The notes: generated by a model not told the origin, from the letters alone. Counted from the stretch's first letter, positions 1 to 9,041 are shown. The stretch: 64,000 nt of DNA from Arthrobacter sp. TMP15 (GCF_039529835.1 NZ_CP154262.1:310001-374000), one strand, 5' to 3'. Numbers and translations: made by a program.

Positions 1-114
1 GCCGGACTCATTGATCTGGTCAGCTCCAAGGACATCCCGACTACTAGCAACGTCCTCTACGCGCACCTCGGCGGACAACTGGCGCTCAACGCCTACAGCG
101 GGCTGTTTCGCTAG
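1..114 (+). CDS. PLP-dependent deaminase C-terminus (ACC deaminase / D-cysteine desulfhydrase family), partial
   Basis: The frame is open from the first base to a TAG at 112-114 and gives 37 residues ending in [18 protein letters not shown]. This resembles the C-terminal end of fold-type II PLP enzymes of the 1-aminocyclopropane-1-carboxylate deaminase / D-cysteine desulfhydrase family, where an HLGG segment is followed by an aromatic residue near the active site. The start and the PLP lysine lie outside the window, so the substrate (ACC or D-cysteine) cannot be decided. Only the tail is visible, so the family call is moderate. Confidence 0.55.
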   Translation, partial: AGLIDLVSSKDIPTTSNVLYAHLGGQLALNAYSGLFR

Positions 115-374
115 GATTTTTTACTAGCGGTTGGTTAAGGAGCTTTGTTAGGGAGCTCCCCAACAGCCAGCCAGTCACCGGACGCGGTCAGCCAGCCAAT
201 GAATTTGTGGTGGCCCGCTCTTTGGTGAACAATCTCAACCCGATGTGCACTAGAGTAAATACTTGTGAGATAGATAACGCAGCCTCCGCCCCACGCCGAT
301 CGCTCCGCATTGCCTGCGGACTGCTGGATCGCGTCAGAAATGCCTGCCAATCCGCAATGTGTTAGAAGGCCGTA
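115..374. other. Intergenic region before the ABC exporter
   Basis: This 260-bp gap follows the PLP-enzyme tail. A short inverted repeat (GGAGCT at about 139-144 and AGCTCC at about 154-159) a few bases after the stop could be a weak terminator stem. Before the next gene the sequence GAAGGC at 365-370 can act as a ribosome binding site for the GTG at 375. I could not place a convincing promoter. Confidence 0.3.
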
Positions 375-2156
375 GTGCGCTCTTTTCCTTACAAATCCGC
401 TAAAAAACCGAATCTGAGCTCCCCTGGCCGTTATCTTCTGTGGTTGGCTGGCGCTCAGCGTGGGACCCTCTTGATTGGCATCGTGTACGGCTCCATTTGG
501 ACTGTTTGCCAAGCGCTGACTCCCTATGTACTGGGTCAGGCGATTGACCAGGGCATTCTGCCCGGCAACTTCGCCCGCCTCTCTACCTGGGTGGGCGTAT
601 TGGTTGCGTTGACAATCGTGCAGTCCATCTCCGCTACCTTGCGTCACCGCGCAGCCGTGAGTAATTGGTTGCAGGCCGCGTACCGTTCCGCCCAAGTGGT
701 GGGTTACAAGGTGACCCGCAGTGGAGATGCGTTGCCGCAAAAATTCTCCACGGGGGAAGTGGTCTCCACTTGTGCCTCCGATGCCATGCGCATTGGGGAG
801 ATCTTTGACGTGGCCGCGCGCTTGGCCGGTTCCGTGGTGGGCTACCTGCTGGTCTCCTTTTTGGTCTTCCAATCATCGTGGCAGTTGGGATTGGTGGTGT
901 TATTTGGTGTGCCGCTATGCGGTGCCGCACTGATGTTCGTGATCCGGCCTTTGCAAAGGCGTCAAAAGGAACAGCGTGAGGCCGCCGGCCAGATGACTGC
1001 CTTGGGCGCAGACACCGTAACGGGCCTGCGCGTTTTGCGGGGCATTGGCGGGGAGCACATCTTCGTTCAGCGTTACAGGGAGCGTTCACGTACTACGCAG
1101 CTGGCGGGTAATAAGGTGGCGTATTCGCTGGCCGATTTGGATGCTGCGCAGGTCTTGGTGGTTGGCGTGTTCAGCGTGGCCTTCACCTGGATCGGCGCCC
1201 TGCAGGCATTATCCGGACAAATCGACACCGGCCAGCTCGTGGCTCTTTATGGGTACGCGGTATTCCTGGTGTCCCCCATCCGCACCGCAGCCGATGCAGT
1301 TTCGCGTTTTATTCGCGCCCAAGTGGGAGCCCGGCGCATCATTGATGTTTTGGCCACCCCTTCTGCCGTGCACGACGTCGAGGCTACAGTGCCGGCCCCC
1401 TTCGCACCGAGCGCTTTGTTCGATTCGGCAACGGGGGTGGTGATTGCACCAGGTACGCTAACCGCCGTCGTCTCCGGCGATCCTGCCCAGTCAGCAAATC
1501 TAGCCCGGCGGCTTGGCCGGTTTGAGGATGCGGTGTTGCGTGAGGCGGAGGTGCGCTGGGGTGCCGAAGCGCTGCACCTGATGCCGCTGCGTGAGGTCCG
1601 CTCACGGATCGTTGTCTCTGATGCTGAGCCGCAGTTATTCACCGGAACGCTGCGGGAGGAACTGGATCCTACGGGAAAGCATACCGATGCCCAGATCATG
1701 GATGCCATTGAGGTAGCTAGTGCCCATGACGTATTTGATGGTCTGGACAACGGACTAGATGACGAAGTGACGGAGAAAGGACGCGGTTTCTCCGGCGGGC
1801 AGCGCCAACGTTTAACTTTGGCGCGCGCAGTGCTGACAGAAGCGGAAGTGCTGGTGCTGATTGAACCGACCAGTGCCGTTGATGCGCACACCGAATCCCG
1901 GATCGCCACGGCCCTGCAACGCACTCGCGGGGTACCTGAGAACACCACAGTGGTGGTCAGTGTTAGCCCGCTGCTACTGGGCGCTATGGATACTGTGGTG
2001 TTCCTGCAGGACGGGAAAATTTTAGCGCAGGGTACGCACCGCGAGCTCCTGGACACCGTTCCGGATTACCGAAAAGTGGTAATCCGCGGCGAAGGTATGG
2101 ATGGCCACAGCGCCGAAGTTGTGAACAATACCGGCACAAACGGTGGGGGAAACTGA
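375..2156 (+). CDS. ABC exporter half-transporter with degenerate ATP site (subunit 1)
   Basis: This 593-residue protein has the type IV exporter layout: a membrane domain with about six helices (residues 20-320) and a nucleotide-binding domain (about 350-575). The ABC signature FSGGQRQ (about 472-478) is intact. The Walker A position reads SGDPAQSAN (about 367-375) with no GKS/T. Walker B is LVLIEPTS, with the aspartate replaced by isoleucine but the glutamate kept. The H-loop histidine is replaced (VVSVSP) and the Q-loop glutamine is missing. Alone it should not hydrolyse ATP. Its stop overlaps the start of the partner gene by one base, and the partner has the missing elements, so the two very probably form a heterodimeric exporter with one working site. 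The substrate is unknown. The start is GTG. Confidence 0.88.
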   Translation: MRSFPYKSAKKPNLSSPGRYLLWLAGAQRGTLLIGIVYGSIWTVCQALTPYVLGQAIDQGILPGNFARLSTWVGVLVALTIVQSISATLRHRAAVSNWLQAAYRSAQVVGYKVTRSGDALPQKFSTGEVVSTCASDAMRIGEIFDVAARLAGSVVGYLLVSFLVFQSSWQLGLVVLFGVPLCGAALMFVIRPLQRRQKEQREAAGQMTALGADTVTGLRVLRGIGGEHIFVQRYRERSRTTQLAGNKVAYSLADLDAAQVLVVGVFSVAFTWIGALQALSGQIDTGQLVALYGYAVFLVSPIRTAADAVSRFIRAQVGARRIIDVLATPSAVHDVEATVPAPFAPSALFDSATGVVIAPGTLTAVVSGDPAQSANLARRLGRFEDAVLREAEVRWGAEALHLMPLREVRSRIVVSDAEPQLFTGTLREELDPTGKHTDAQIMDAIEVASAHDVFDGLDNGLDDEVTEKGRGFSGGQRQRLTLARAVLTEAEVLVLIEPTSAVDAHTESRIATALQRTRGVPENTTVVVSVSPLLLGAMDTVVFLQDGKILAQGTHRELLDTVPDYRKVVIRGEGMDGHSAEVVNNTGTNGGGN

Positions 2157-3901
2157 TGGCTGATAACAAGCTTCCTGTGGCGGATTCCGCTCAGGTTAAG
2201 GCAGAGGGTTTGCGTTTGATGAGCGCACACAAAAAGCCACTGGCCGGTGTGGTTGGGCTCTATGTTGTGTCTGCTGCGGCAGGTCTGGCCGGACCGTTCC
2301 TCTTGGGCAGGCTGGTAGACGCCATCAGCGTTGGCACCACTGCCGGGTTTATTGCCACTGTGGCGATGAGCTTGGCTGGCTTTGTGATTGTGCAGACCAT
2401 ACTGGCGCGATGGGCCAGGCGTAAAGGCATGGTGTTGGGGGAGAAAGTATTTGCCCAACTCCGTGAGGAATTCATGGAGCAGGTCACCTCGCTTCCGCTA
2501 TCTACCGTGGAAAAGGCGGGGACCGGTGACCTTGTGTCCCGCACAACCAACGACGTTGACTCGGTCTCACACACCGTCCGCTTTGGTGTTCCACAGGTGC
2601 TGGTTTCAGTAGCAACCATTGCGCTGACGGCCACCGCAGCACTCTTGACCAGTCCACTTGTGGCCGTGGCCCTGCTGGTGGGTACACCATTGCTGATTCC
2701 CGTCACACGCTGGTACCTCAAGCGCGCCACTGCCGGATACTTGGCGGAGCGCGAAAGCTACGCGGTGCTCAATGGCGCCATCACCGAGACCATCGAGGGT
2801 GCCCGCACAGTTGACGCGCTGAGTCTTGGGCCGCACCGGCGCAACAGGATCGATGCGGCTCTAAAAAACTGCTTTGAACGTGAAAAGTACACGCTGGGAT
2901 TGCGCACAATACTGTTCCCGGTGACCGAACTCGCTTTCTGGCTCCCGGTGGCTGCCGTGCTGTTGTGGGGCGGCTGGCTGTCATCCCAAGACCTTGTCAC
3001 CACTGGCATGGTGGCCACGGTTGCGCTGTATGCCATGCAACTCATCGACCCCGTGGACACGCTGATCATGTGGATCGACGAGATCCAGGTGGGCGCCTCA
3101 TCGTTGGCCCGCATTGTGGGCATCCGCAACGTTTCTCCGGACAGGATCGCCACGGATGCGGTGCCCACAGATGAGCAAATTATTCTCAACAACGCCCGTT
3201 ACGCCTACCGTGAAGGCCACAACGTTTTGCACGGGATCGATCTCACGCTCCGTCCCGGCGAGCGTCTGGCCATGGTGGGTCCTTCTGGGGCGGGTAAGTC
3301 CACCCTTGGCCGGTTGCTGGCCGGAATCCATGGACCTACTTCCGGTTCCGTCACGGTGGGCGGGGTGCCGTTGGTTGACCGCCCGCTGGATGAATTACGA
3401 GGAGAGGTCGCCTTGGTCACCCAAGAACACCACGTGTTCGTGGGAACGCTGGCAGACAACGTCCGCTTGGGGAAGGCCGATGCAACTGACGCGCAGATCG
3501 AAAAGGCCCTCTCCGACGTCGGATCCTTATCTTGGGTGCGTGCCCTCCCCGAAGGTATTGCCACTGAAGTGGGTTCGGGATCACACACGCTGACCCCCGC
3601 TCAGGCGCAGGAACTGGCGTTGGCCCGGCTAGTGCTGGCGGATCCGCACACACTGGTGCTGGACGAGGCGACCTCGTTGATCGATCCGCAGGCCGCCCGC
3701 GATCTGGAGTTTTCACTGAGTGCCGTTTTGGCCGGACGGACTGTTGTGGCGATTGCGCACCGCCTGCATACCGCGCACGACGCCGATCGTGTGGCGGTGG
3801 TGGAAAAGGGACGAATTTCCGAGCTGGGTTCCCACGATGAACTGCTGGCGCAAGGCGGATCCTACGCTGCGTTGTGGAACTCGTGGCGGCAAGACGCGTA
3901 A
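2156..3901 (+). CDS. ABC exporter half-transporter with intact Walker motifs (subunit 2)
   Basis: This 581-residue permease-ATPase fusion has membrane helices in residues 25-320 and a nucleotide-binding domain from about 340. Walker A (GPSGAGKS, 375-382), the Q-loop (VTQE, about 421-424), Walker B (LVLDEAT, about 500-506) and the H-loop histidine (AIAHRL, about 535) are intact. The signature is altered to LTPAQAQ (about 479-485) instead of LSGGQ. The good Walker motifs here face the good signature of the upstream subunit and make one canonical site; the second site is broken on both faces. Genes overlap by one base (TGATG), so the two are co-translated. The role is export of an unknown compound across the cytoplasmic membrane. 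Confidence 0.9.
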   Translation: MADNKLPVADSAQVKAEGLRLMSAHKKPLAGVVGLYVVSAAAGLAGPFLLGRLVDAISVGTTAGFIATVAMSLAGFVIVQTILARWARRKGMVLGEKVFAQLREEFMEQVTSLPLSTVEKAGTGDLVSRTTNDVDSVSHTVRFGVPQVLVSVATIALTATAALLTSPLVAVALLVGTPLLIPVTRWYLKRATAGYLAERESYAVLNGAITETIEGARTVDALSLGPHRRNRIDAALKNCFEREKYTLGLRTILFPVTELAFWLPVAAVLLWGGWLSSQDLVTTGMVATVALYAMQLIDPVDTLIMWIDEIQVGASSLARIVGIRNVSPDRIATDAVPTDEQIILNNARYAYREGHNVLHGIDLTLRPGERLAMVGPSGAGKSTLGRLLAGIHGPTSGSVTVGGVPLVDRPLDELRGEVALVTQEHHVFVGTLADNVRLGKADATDAQIEKALSDVGSLSWVRALPEGIATEVGSGSHTLTPAQAQELALARLVLADPHTLVLDEATSLIDPQAARDLEFSLSAVLAGRTVVAIAHRLHTAHDADRVAVVEKGRISELGSHDELLAQGGSYAALWNSWRQDA

Positions 3902-4202
3902 GCCTGCACGTGTTGTGGGTGGGTGCGTAGTCGAGACCCATTTTTCGTCTACGCGGGGGTAGTTGATACTTTTTGCACGTGGTCTACCGGGTGCAAAAAG
4001 TATCAACTACCCCCGCGTTTGGTCGAAGTGATGCATGCTCTTCGTGGATGCGGGAAATCAAGTGCGGTGGCGGTGGTAAAATCAGCTAAGCAACCCCAAA
4101 ATTTTTAGCGATACCGGTCTGAAACTTGACCGAAAGAATCGCAACAAACGGCGGCGCAACCTCGCCAGCCTGTCGCCCACTACAGCATAAAGTCTGGAAT
4201 CC
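3902..4202. other. Intergenic region before RNase J
   Basis: This roughly 300-bp gap between the exporter operon and rnj is dominated by a long inverted repeat (3951-4018, listed separately). The remaining 185 bp before the ATG of rnj must hold its promoter and 5' UTR, but I saw no clear -35/-10 pair and only a weak ribosome binding site. No credible ORF lies here. Confidence 0.4.
3951..4018. repeat. 28-bp perfect inverted repeat with 12-nt loop
   Basis: The arms are 3951-3978 and 3991-4018, and they are exact reverse complements over 28 bp around a 12-base spacer. The arm contains AGTTGATACTTTTTGCAC. It sits 49 bp after the ABC operon stop and would form a very stable hairpin in RNA of either strand. 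It could be a terminator for the exporter operon or a dispersed palindromic repeat. A 12-base piece of the arm (AAAGTATCAACT) recurs at 40144-40155, in front of another gene. Confidence 0.85.
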
Positions 4203-5876
4203 ATGAGAAGAACTGCCCGCCAAACCCCGCCCGCCCTTGCCGATGGTGCCATGCGCATTGTTGCCCTTGGTGGTTTGGGGGAGATTGGCCGTAATATGAC
4301 CGTCTTCGAATTCGCAGGAAAACTGCTGATCGTTGACTGCGGAGTTTTGTTCCCTGAAGAGCACCACCCCGGCGTCGATTTGATCCTGCCTGACTTCTCC
4401 TACTTGAAGGACAGATGGCAGGACGTGGTTGGCTTGGTGCTAACTCACGGCCACGAGGATCACATTGGCGGAGTGCCGTACCTGCTCAAGCACCGCGGGG
4501 ACATCCCCGTGATCTCAGCCAAACTGACGCTGGCGTTCCTGAAGACCAAGCTGGATGAGCACCGGATCAAGGGCAAGATGATCCAGGTCAAGGAAGGCGA
4601 CCGCCGCAAGTTCGGCCCGTTCGACGTTGAATTCCTGGCAGTAAACCACTCCATCCCGGACGGCCTTGCAGTTGCCATCCGCACGCCCGCCGGTTTGGTG
4701 CTGGAAACTGGTGACTTCAAGATGGACCAGTTCCCGTTGGATAAGCGCATCACTGACCTGGCCGGCTTTGCCCGCTTGGGAGAAGAAGGCGTTGACTTGT
4801 TCATGCCTGATTCCACCAACGCCGAAGTCCCTGGATTTTTGGCAGCTGAGGCTGACCTGATTCCAGCGATTGACCAGGTTATGCGCACCGCCCCGCGCCG
4901 CGTAGTGGTCTCCAGCTTCGCCAGCCACGTGCACCGCATCCAGCAGATCATCGATTCTGCGCACAAATACAACCGCAAGATAGCGTTCGTTGGCCGCTCC
5001 ATGGTCCGGAACATGACCACTGCGCGCGAACTGGGATACCTGAAAATCCCGCGCGGCATGCTGGTAGAAGCCAGGGAACTGGAGAAGATGGCGCCGAACA
5101 AGGCTGTTCTGATCTGCACCGGTTCTCAGGGTGAGCCGATGGCTGCTCTGGCGCGTATGGCCAACGGCGACCACCAGATCAACCTGACAGAGGGTGACAC
5201 CGTCCTGTTGGCCAGCTCATTGGTCCCGGGTAACGAATCCTCTATTTACCGGTTGATCAACGATCTCACCAAGCAGGGCGCAAATGTTATTCACAAGGGC
5301 AACGCGAAGGTTCACGTCTCTGGCCACGCCAGCGCCGGTGAACTCGTCTACTGCTACAACCTGGTCCGCCCGCGCAATGTGATGCCGGTCCACGGTGAGT
5401 ACAGGCACTTGAAGGCCAACGCCGAACTTGCCATCCGCACCGGTGTTGATCCCAAGCACACTTTGATCGTTGAAGATGGCACCACGATCGACCTCAAGGA
5501 CGGCGTGGCACGGGTGAGCGGTAGTGTTCCCGCCGCGTACGTCTACGTAGAAAATATGGTTGCCGGTGCCGCCACGGAGGAGTCCTTGCAGGACCGTCTC
5601 CGCTTGGGTGCAGACGGCGCTGTGACCTTATTGCTGATCGTCAATCCTGACACCGGCAGCATTGAAGAAGACCCGGAATTCTTCCCGGTTGGCTTCAACC
5701 TCACTGAGAAGGACCTGGAAAAGGCCACCGGCGTTGTGGAGAAGGCAATCTCCGGTCTCCGTGGCGAGAAGACGGGTCCAGTCGCAGAAAAGGCTATTGC
5801 CGATTCCTTGCTGCGCTGGTCGGACAGGGCGTTGCGCCGCAAGCCGGTCTACACAGTCATCATCGTGGAAGCGTAA
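4203..5876 (+). CDS. rnj: Ribonuclease J
   Basis: This 557-residue protein is a metallo-beta-lactamase / beta-CASP RNase J, a zinc-dependent 5'-3' exonuclease and endonuclease for mRNA decay and rRNA maturation in the cytoplasm. The metal-binding HGHEDH motif is at residues 82-87, after the LGGLGEIGRN strand typical of RNase J. HVSGHAS near residue 370 is the beta-CASP motif. The length matches actinobacterial RNase J (about 560). The start is the ATG at 4203; the upstream ribosome binding site is weak. In many actinobacteria dapA precedes rnj; here an ABC exporter pair does. A strong terminator follows. Confidence 0.95.
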   Translation: MRRTARQTPPALADGAMRIVALGGLGEIGRNMTVFEFAGKLLIVDCGVLFPEEHHPGVDLILPDFSYLKDRWQDVVGLVLTHGHEDHIGGVPYLLKHRGDIPVISAKLTLAFLKTKLDEHRIKGKMIQVKEGDRRKFGPFDVEFLAVNHSIPDGLAVAIRTPAGLVLETGDFKMDQFPLDKRITDLAGFARLGEEGVDLFMPDSTNAEVPGFLAAEADLIPAIDQVMRTAPRRVVVSSFASHVHRIQQIIDSAHKYNRKIAFVGRSMVRNMTTARELGYLKIPRGMLVEARELEKMAPNKAVLICTGSQGEPMAALARMANGDHQINLTEGDTVLLASSLVPGNESSIYRLINDLTKQGANVIHKGNAKVHVSGHASAGELVYCYNLVRPRNVMPVHGEYRHLKANAELAIRTGVDPKHTLIVEDGTTIDLKDGVARVSGSVPAAYVYVENMVAGAATEESLQDRLRLGADGAVTLLLIVNPDTGSIEEDPEFFPVGFNLTEKDLEKATGVVEKAISGLRGEKTGPVAEKAIADSLLRWSDRALRRKPVYTVIIVEA

Positions 5877-5896
5877 TCCGCACCACTGCAAGTTGC

Positions 5897-5931
5897 GTGC
5901 CGCCGTCGTTCTTCAAGAACGACGGCGGCAC
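5897..5931. terminator. Intrinsic terminator after rnj
   Basis: GTGCCGCCGTCGTTCTT at 5897-5913 is the exact reverse complement of 5915-5931, giving a 17-bp stem around one central base, so in practice a slightly shorter stem with a small loop. T-rich sequence follows on the plus strand. It lies 21 bp after the rnj stop and faces the 3' end of the minus-strand S4 gene, so it may serve both directions. Sixteen bases of the stem recur in the hairpin at 27144-27182. Confidence 0.85.
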
Positions 5932-5967
5932 TTTGCTTTGCGCTGCAAACTTTGCCCTGGGTGCGGG

Positions 5968-6351
5968 CTAGTCTTCTGTGCGCAATTTGTCCATGTCTCG
6001 ACGGTCCTTCTTAGTGGGCCGGCCGGTGCCGCGATCACGCTGCGGCAGACCAAGCGCCGGAAGGGCGGGGCGTGCGGGAGTGTGGTCGGTGAAGCAGTGC
6101 GAGGCGGCCTCGGCCCCGACGCGCTTGTTGATGAGCCTGCGGACCTCAAGGATTCTGTCGTAACCGGGTTGACGGACGCGAATAGTGTCCCCGGGGACAA
6201 CTGTGTGCGCGGCCTTGGCGTTGGCGTCGTTGAGTTTTACGTGACCGGCGCGGCAGGCTGCGGTGGCCACGGAACGAGTCTTGTACGCGCGAATTGACCA
6301 CAACCACGCGTCAATGCGCACCGAAGCGGGCGCGTTCTTGGGGATGCTCAT
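5968..6351 (-). CDS. S4-domain RNA-binding protein (Hsp15 family)
   Basis: This 127-residue basic protein has an N-terminal S4 domain (about residues 10-70: RIDAWLWSIRAYKTRSVATAACRAG, shown here only as the segment type, with the usual RxDxWLW and AxxxCRxGxV features) and a charged C-terminal tail rich in R, K and D. This is the layout of the Hsp15/HslR family, which binds 50S ribosomal subunits carrying stalled nascent chains in E. coli. The E. coli function is family knowledge and is not shown here. The gene stands alone between two strong hairpins. Confidence 0.85.
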   Translation of the reverse strand: MSIPKNAPASVRIDAWLWSIRAYKTRSVATAACRAGHVKLNDANAKAAHTVVPGDTIRVRQPGYDRILEVRRLINKRVGAEAASHCFTDHTPARPALPALGLPQRDRGTGRPTKKDRRDMDKLRTED

Positions 6352-6386
6352 AGTTCAACCACTCTATCGCGGGCACAGAATACGAA

Positions 6387-6452
6387 AAAAGCCGCCGTTT
6401 GGGAGATAAGCCACCCCGCGCGGGGTGGCTTATCTCCCAAACGGCGGCTTTT
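6387..6452. terminator. 66-bp perfect palindrome, terminator-like repeat (copy 1)
   Basis: Positions 6387-6419 and 6420-6452 are exact reverse complements over 33 bp with no spacer. The arm begins AAAAGCCGCCGTTTG and ends in CCACCCCGCG, so RNA from either strand would form a long hairpin with a U tract. It follows the minus-strand DsbA-like gene by 43 bp. A close relative of the same design lies at 52255-52322, which suggests a repeated bidirectional terminator family. Confidence 0.88.
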
Positions 6453-6495
6453 GCGAAAAAAGTTCAGTCCTGGTTGCTAAATGCGACGGGGACTC

Positions 6496-7200
6496 TCAAG
6501 GGGTGCAGCCCTGGGGACCGCAGGACTCGGCGGTTTCAGATCCTGAGTCAACCATTGTCAGCGGGTTGGCTTCCTGCCACGCCTCCTCGAGTGCTTGGCT
6601 GAACAATTCCGCCGGTTGGGCGCCGGAAATTCCGTACTTCCGATCGATCACAAAGAACGGCACACCGGTAACACCAATGGCACGTGCCTCGGCGAAGTCG
6701 TTGCGGACCTCATCGGCATACTTGCCGGTGTCCAGTGCCTCATTGATATCAACGGCGGAAAGACCCGCACGGGCGCCAATGCTCACCAGCGCCTCGCGGT
6801 CGCCGATGTCCGCACCGTGCTCAAAGTGCGCTGAGAGCAACGCTTCTTTAACAGCATCCGCCTTGCCGTGTGCGGCGGCCAAATGGAGCAGTTCGTGGGC
6901 GGAGAAGCTGTTCGCCACCACAATCTCTTCAAATTTGTAGTGCAGCCCCTCACCCTCAGCCGCATCCTTGACCTGGCCGAGCATGCCCATGAGCTGCTCG
7001 CGATCCATGCCCTTGCGCTCCACAAGGTAGTCCAGCTCGGTGCCGTCGTAGTGCTGGGGAAGTGTGGGGTCCAGCTGATAACTGCGCCACAGCACCTCCA
7101 CCGAATCCTTGTGCGGGAACGCGTTCAGGGCGGTTTCAAAACGGCGCTTGCCAATATAGCACCACGGGCAAGCCACGTCGGAGAAAATTTCGATCTTCAT
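6496..7200 (-). CDS. DsbA/FrnE-like thiol oxidoreductase
   Basis: This 234-residue protein starts MKIEIFSDVACPWCYIGKR, with the CPWC redox motif at residues 11-14 of a thioredoxin fold with the helical insertion of the DSBA domain. The cis-proline segment GVTGVPFF is near residue 160 and a second cysteine pair (SCGPQGC) lies at the C-terminus, as in FrnE-type proteins. There is no signal peptide, so it acts in the cytoplasm, probably as a disulfide isomerase or oxidoreductase. The ATG at 7200 is chosen because the fold begins there and GGCAGGT sits just before it; the reading frame continues 27 codons further upstream. Confidence 0.88.
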   Translation of the reverse strand: MKIEIFSDVACPWCYIGKRRFETALNAFPHKDSVEVLWRSYQLDPTLPQHYDGTELDYLVERKGMDREQLMGMLGQVKDAAEGEGLHYKFEEIVVANSFSAHELLHLAAAHGKADAVKEALLSAHFEHGADIGDREALVSIGARAGLSAVDINEALDTGKYADEVRNDFAEARAIGVTGVPFFVIDRKYGISGAQPAELFSQALEEAWQEANPLTMVDSGSETAESCGPQGCTP

Positions 7201-7240
7201 ACCTGCCAGAACCATGGCAACACGCCCGTTATTCCAGCCC

Positions 7241-7295
7241 AAGCACGACGGCGCTTGCCGGGTTCCATGTGAACCCGCCAAACGCCGTCGTACTT
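7241..7295. terminator. Imperfect inverted repeat after aceB
   Basis: AAGCACGACGGCG at 7241-7253 pairs with CGCCGTCGTACTT at 7283-7295, and CGGGTTC pairs with GAACCCG inside, giving arms of about 25 bp with three mismatches. The hairpin lies downstream of the minus-strand aceB stop and just upstream of the DsbA-like gene, so it probably ends aceB transcription. The stem core (ACGACGGCG) resembles the terminators at 5897 and 27144. Confidence 0.65.
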
Positions 7296-7376
7296 ATGGA
7301 TACTCACTATTAAGGTTGCTTCACCGGGACCCGACGATCGGGCCTGCAGTGGCTAGCGTCCGGGAAACAACCAAAC

Positions 7377-9041
7377 TTATGCTGCCGCCAGCTGGTGTGT
7401 TCCGCTGGAGGCCTGCTCCGGTGTTGCGTGGAGGTAGTTGGCGTAGGCGGATGTGGTCAAGAAGGCCGGAAATTCCTCGCCCATGGCAACATCGGTGAAG
7501 ATTTCCAGGGCATCGTCAAAACGGTCCGCATCGAATCGGGGAAGTTTGGCGAACTCCTCTTGAACCATCTCGTGGACCCAGTCGTAGGTAATCAGTTCCC
7601 CTGTGTCTGTGATGGCCTGGCTGTTGATCCACTGCCAGATCTGAGAGCGGGAGATCTCCGCGGTGGCGGCATCCTCCATGAGGTTGTTCAGGGCAACGGC
7701 ACCGTGCCCGCGCAACCAAGACTCGATGTATTGGACACCAACCCAAATGTTGTCTCGGATTCCCTGTTCGGTGATATTGCCCAGGGTGCCGGCAACGTTC
7801 AGCAGTGCCCTGTCATCAAGCTCCACATCCTCACGCAGCCGGCTGATCTGATTGGGATTCCAGCCAAGGACCTCGTCGAAGACCTCCATGGCAACCGGAA
7901 CCAGGTCAGGGTGGGCCACCCAAGAGCCGTCAAAGCCGTCATTGGCTTCACGGGTCTTATCGGCGCGAACCTTGTCCATCGCGTTGGCGTTGGCTTCCGG
8001 ATCGCGACGGTTGGGCACAAATGCTGCCATCCCACCGATAGCCATGGCGCCACGGCGGTGGCAGGCCCTTACCAGCTGTTCGGTGTAGGCGCGCATGAAC
8101 GGTGCTGTCATGGTGATTTGGTTGCGGTCAGGGAGTACAAAACGAGGCCCGCGGGTACGGAAGTTCTTGATCACTGAGAACAGGTAATCCCAGCGTCCGG
8201 CGTTCAACCCGGCAGCGTGATCACGGAGTTCGTAGAGGATCTCTTCCATTTCGAAAGCGGCCGTAATGGTCTCGATTAAAACCGTGGCACGGATGGTGCC
8301 CTGCGGGATGCCCAACAGGTCCTGGGCGTGGATGAAGATGTCATTCCACAGGCGGGCTTCCAAATGGTTTTCAATCTTTGGAAGGTAGAAGTACGGTCCC
8401 TTGCCCTGGGCGATCAAACGGTGGGCGTTGTGGAAAAAGTACAGCCCGAAGTCCACAACTCCACCAGCCATCGGCTTGGAATTGATCAGCAGGTGCTTCT
8501 CTGGCAGGTGCCATCCGCGCGGACGGACAACAATAGTGGGCAGGTCCTCCTGCGGGGCCAAACGGTATTCTTTGCCCTCGGGGCTGGTGAAATCAATGCG
8601 GCGTTCCAGCGCATCAATCAAGTTCAGCTGTCCACGGATTACGTTGCCCCAGGTAGGGGTTGAGGAGTCTTCCATGTCAGCCAGCCACACTTTAGCCCCC
8701 GAGTTCAGGGCGTTGATGGTCATCTTTTTATCAACCGGACCCGTAATCTCTACACGACGGTCTTCCAGCCCGGGTGCCGGCGGAGCTACTCGCCAGTTAG
8801 GATCTTCCCGGATAGTGGAGGTTTCGCGCAGGTAGCGAGGATCGGTGCCGCTGAGAATCTGGCGACGTCGAGTCTGGCGGGCTGCGAGCAGCTCGTGCCT
8901 GCGTGCAGTTGTTTTGCGGTTCAGTGCCGCAATGAAATCCAGAGCCTCCGGAGTCAGGATTTCATCCTGGCGGTGAATCGGCGGGGCTGTCAGTGTGATG
9001 CCGTTGAACGTAATTCCGTTCAGGCTGTTAGTCGAGTTCAT
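7377..9041 (-). CDS. aceB: Malate synthase A
   Basis: Malate synthase joins glyoxylate and acetyl-CoA to malate, the second step of the glyoxylate shunt. The 554-residue length fits the A isoform (about 530-560). The protein contains the family segments RPRGWHL and [20 protein letters not shown] (near residue 270), and the [17 protein letters not shown] region near the end. I chose the ATG at 9041 because GGAG lies eight bases before it; a GTG at 9065 would add eight residues without a good ribosome binding site. It is downstream of aceA on the same strand, 109 bp away, and the two are probably co-regulated by RamB. Confidence 0.95.
   Translation of the reverse strand: MNSTNSLNGITFNGITLTAPPIHRQDEILTPEALDFIAALNRKTTARRHELLAARQTRRRQILSGTDPRYLRETSTIREDPNWRVAPPAPGLEDRRVEITGPVDKKMTINALNSGAKVWLADMEDSSTPTWGNVIRGQLNLIDALERRIDFTSPEGKEYRLAPQEDLPTIVVRPRGWHLPEKHLLINSKPMAGGVVDFGLYFFHNAHRLIAQGKGPYFYLPKIENHLEARLWNDIFIHAQDLLGIPQGTIRATVLIETITAAFEMEEILYELRDHAAGLNAGRWDYLFSVIKNFRTRGPRFVLPDRNQITMTAPFMRAYTEQLVRACHRRGAMAIGGMAAFVPNRRDPEANANAMDKVRADKTREANDGFDGSWVAHPDLVPVAMEVFDEVLGWNPNQISRLREDVELDDRALLNVAGTLGNITEQGIRDNIWVGVQYIESWLRGHGAVALNNLMEDAATAEISRSQIWQWINSQAITDTGELITYDWVHEMVQEEFAKLPRFDADRFDDALEIFTDVAMGEEFPAFLTTSAYANYLHATPEQASSGTHQLAAA

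Noticed and set aside
135-872. Long minus-strand ORF in the first 900 bases
   Set aside because: It overlaps the plus-strand ABC gene, has no recognisable domain and has the composition of an antisense frame.
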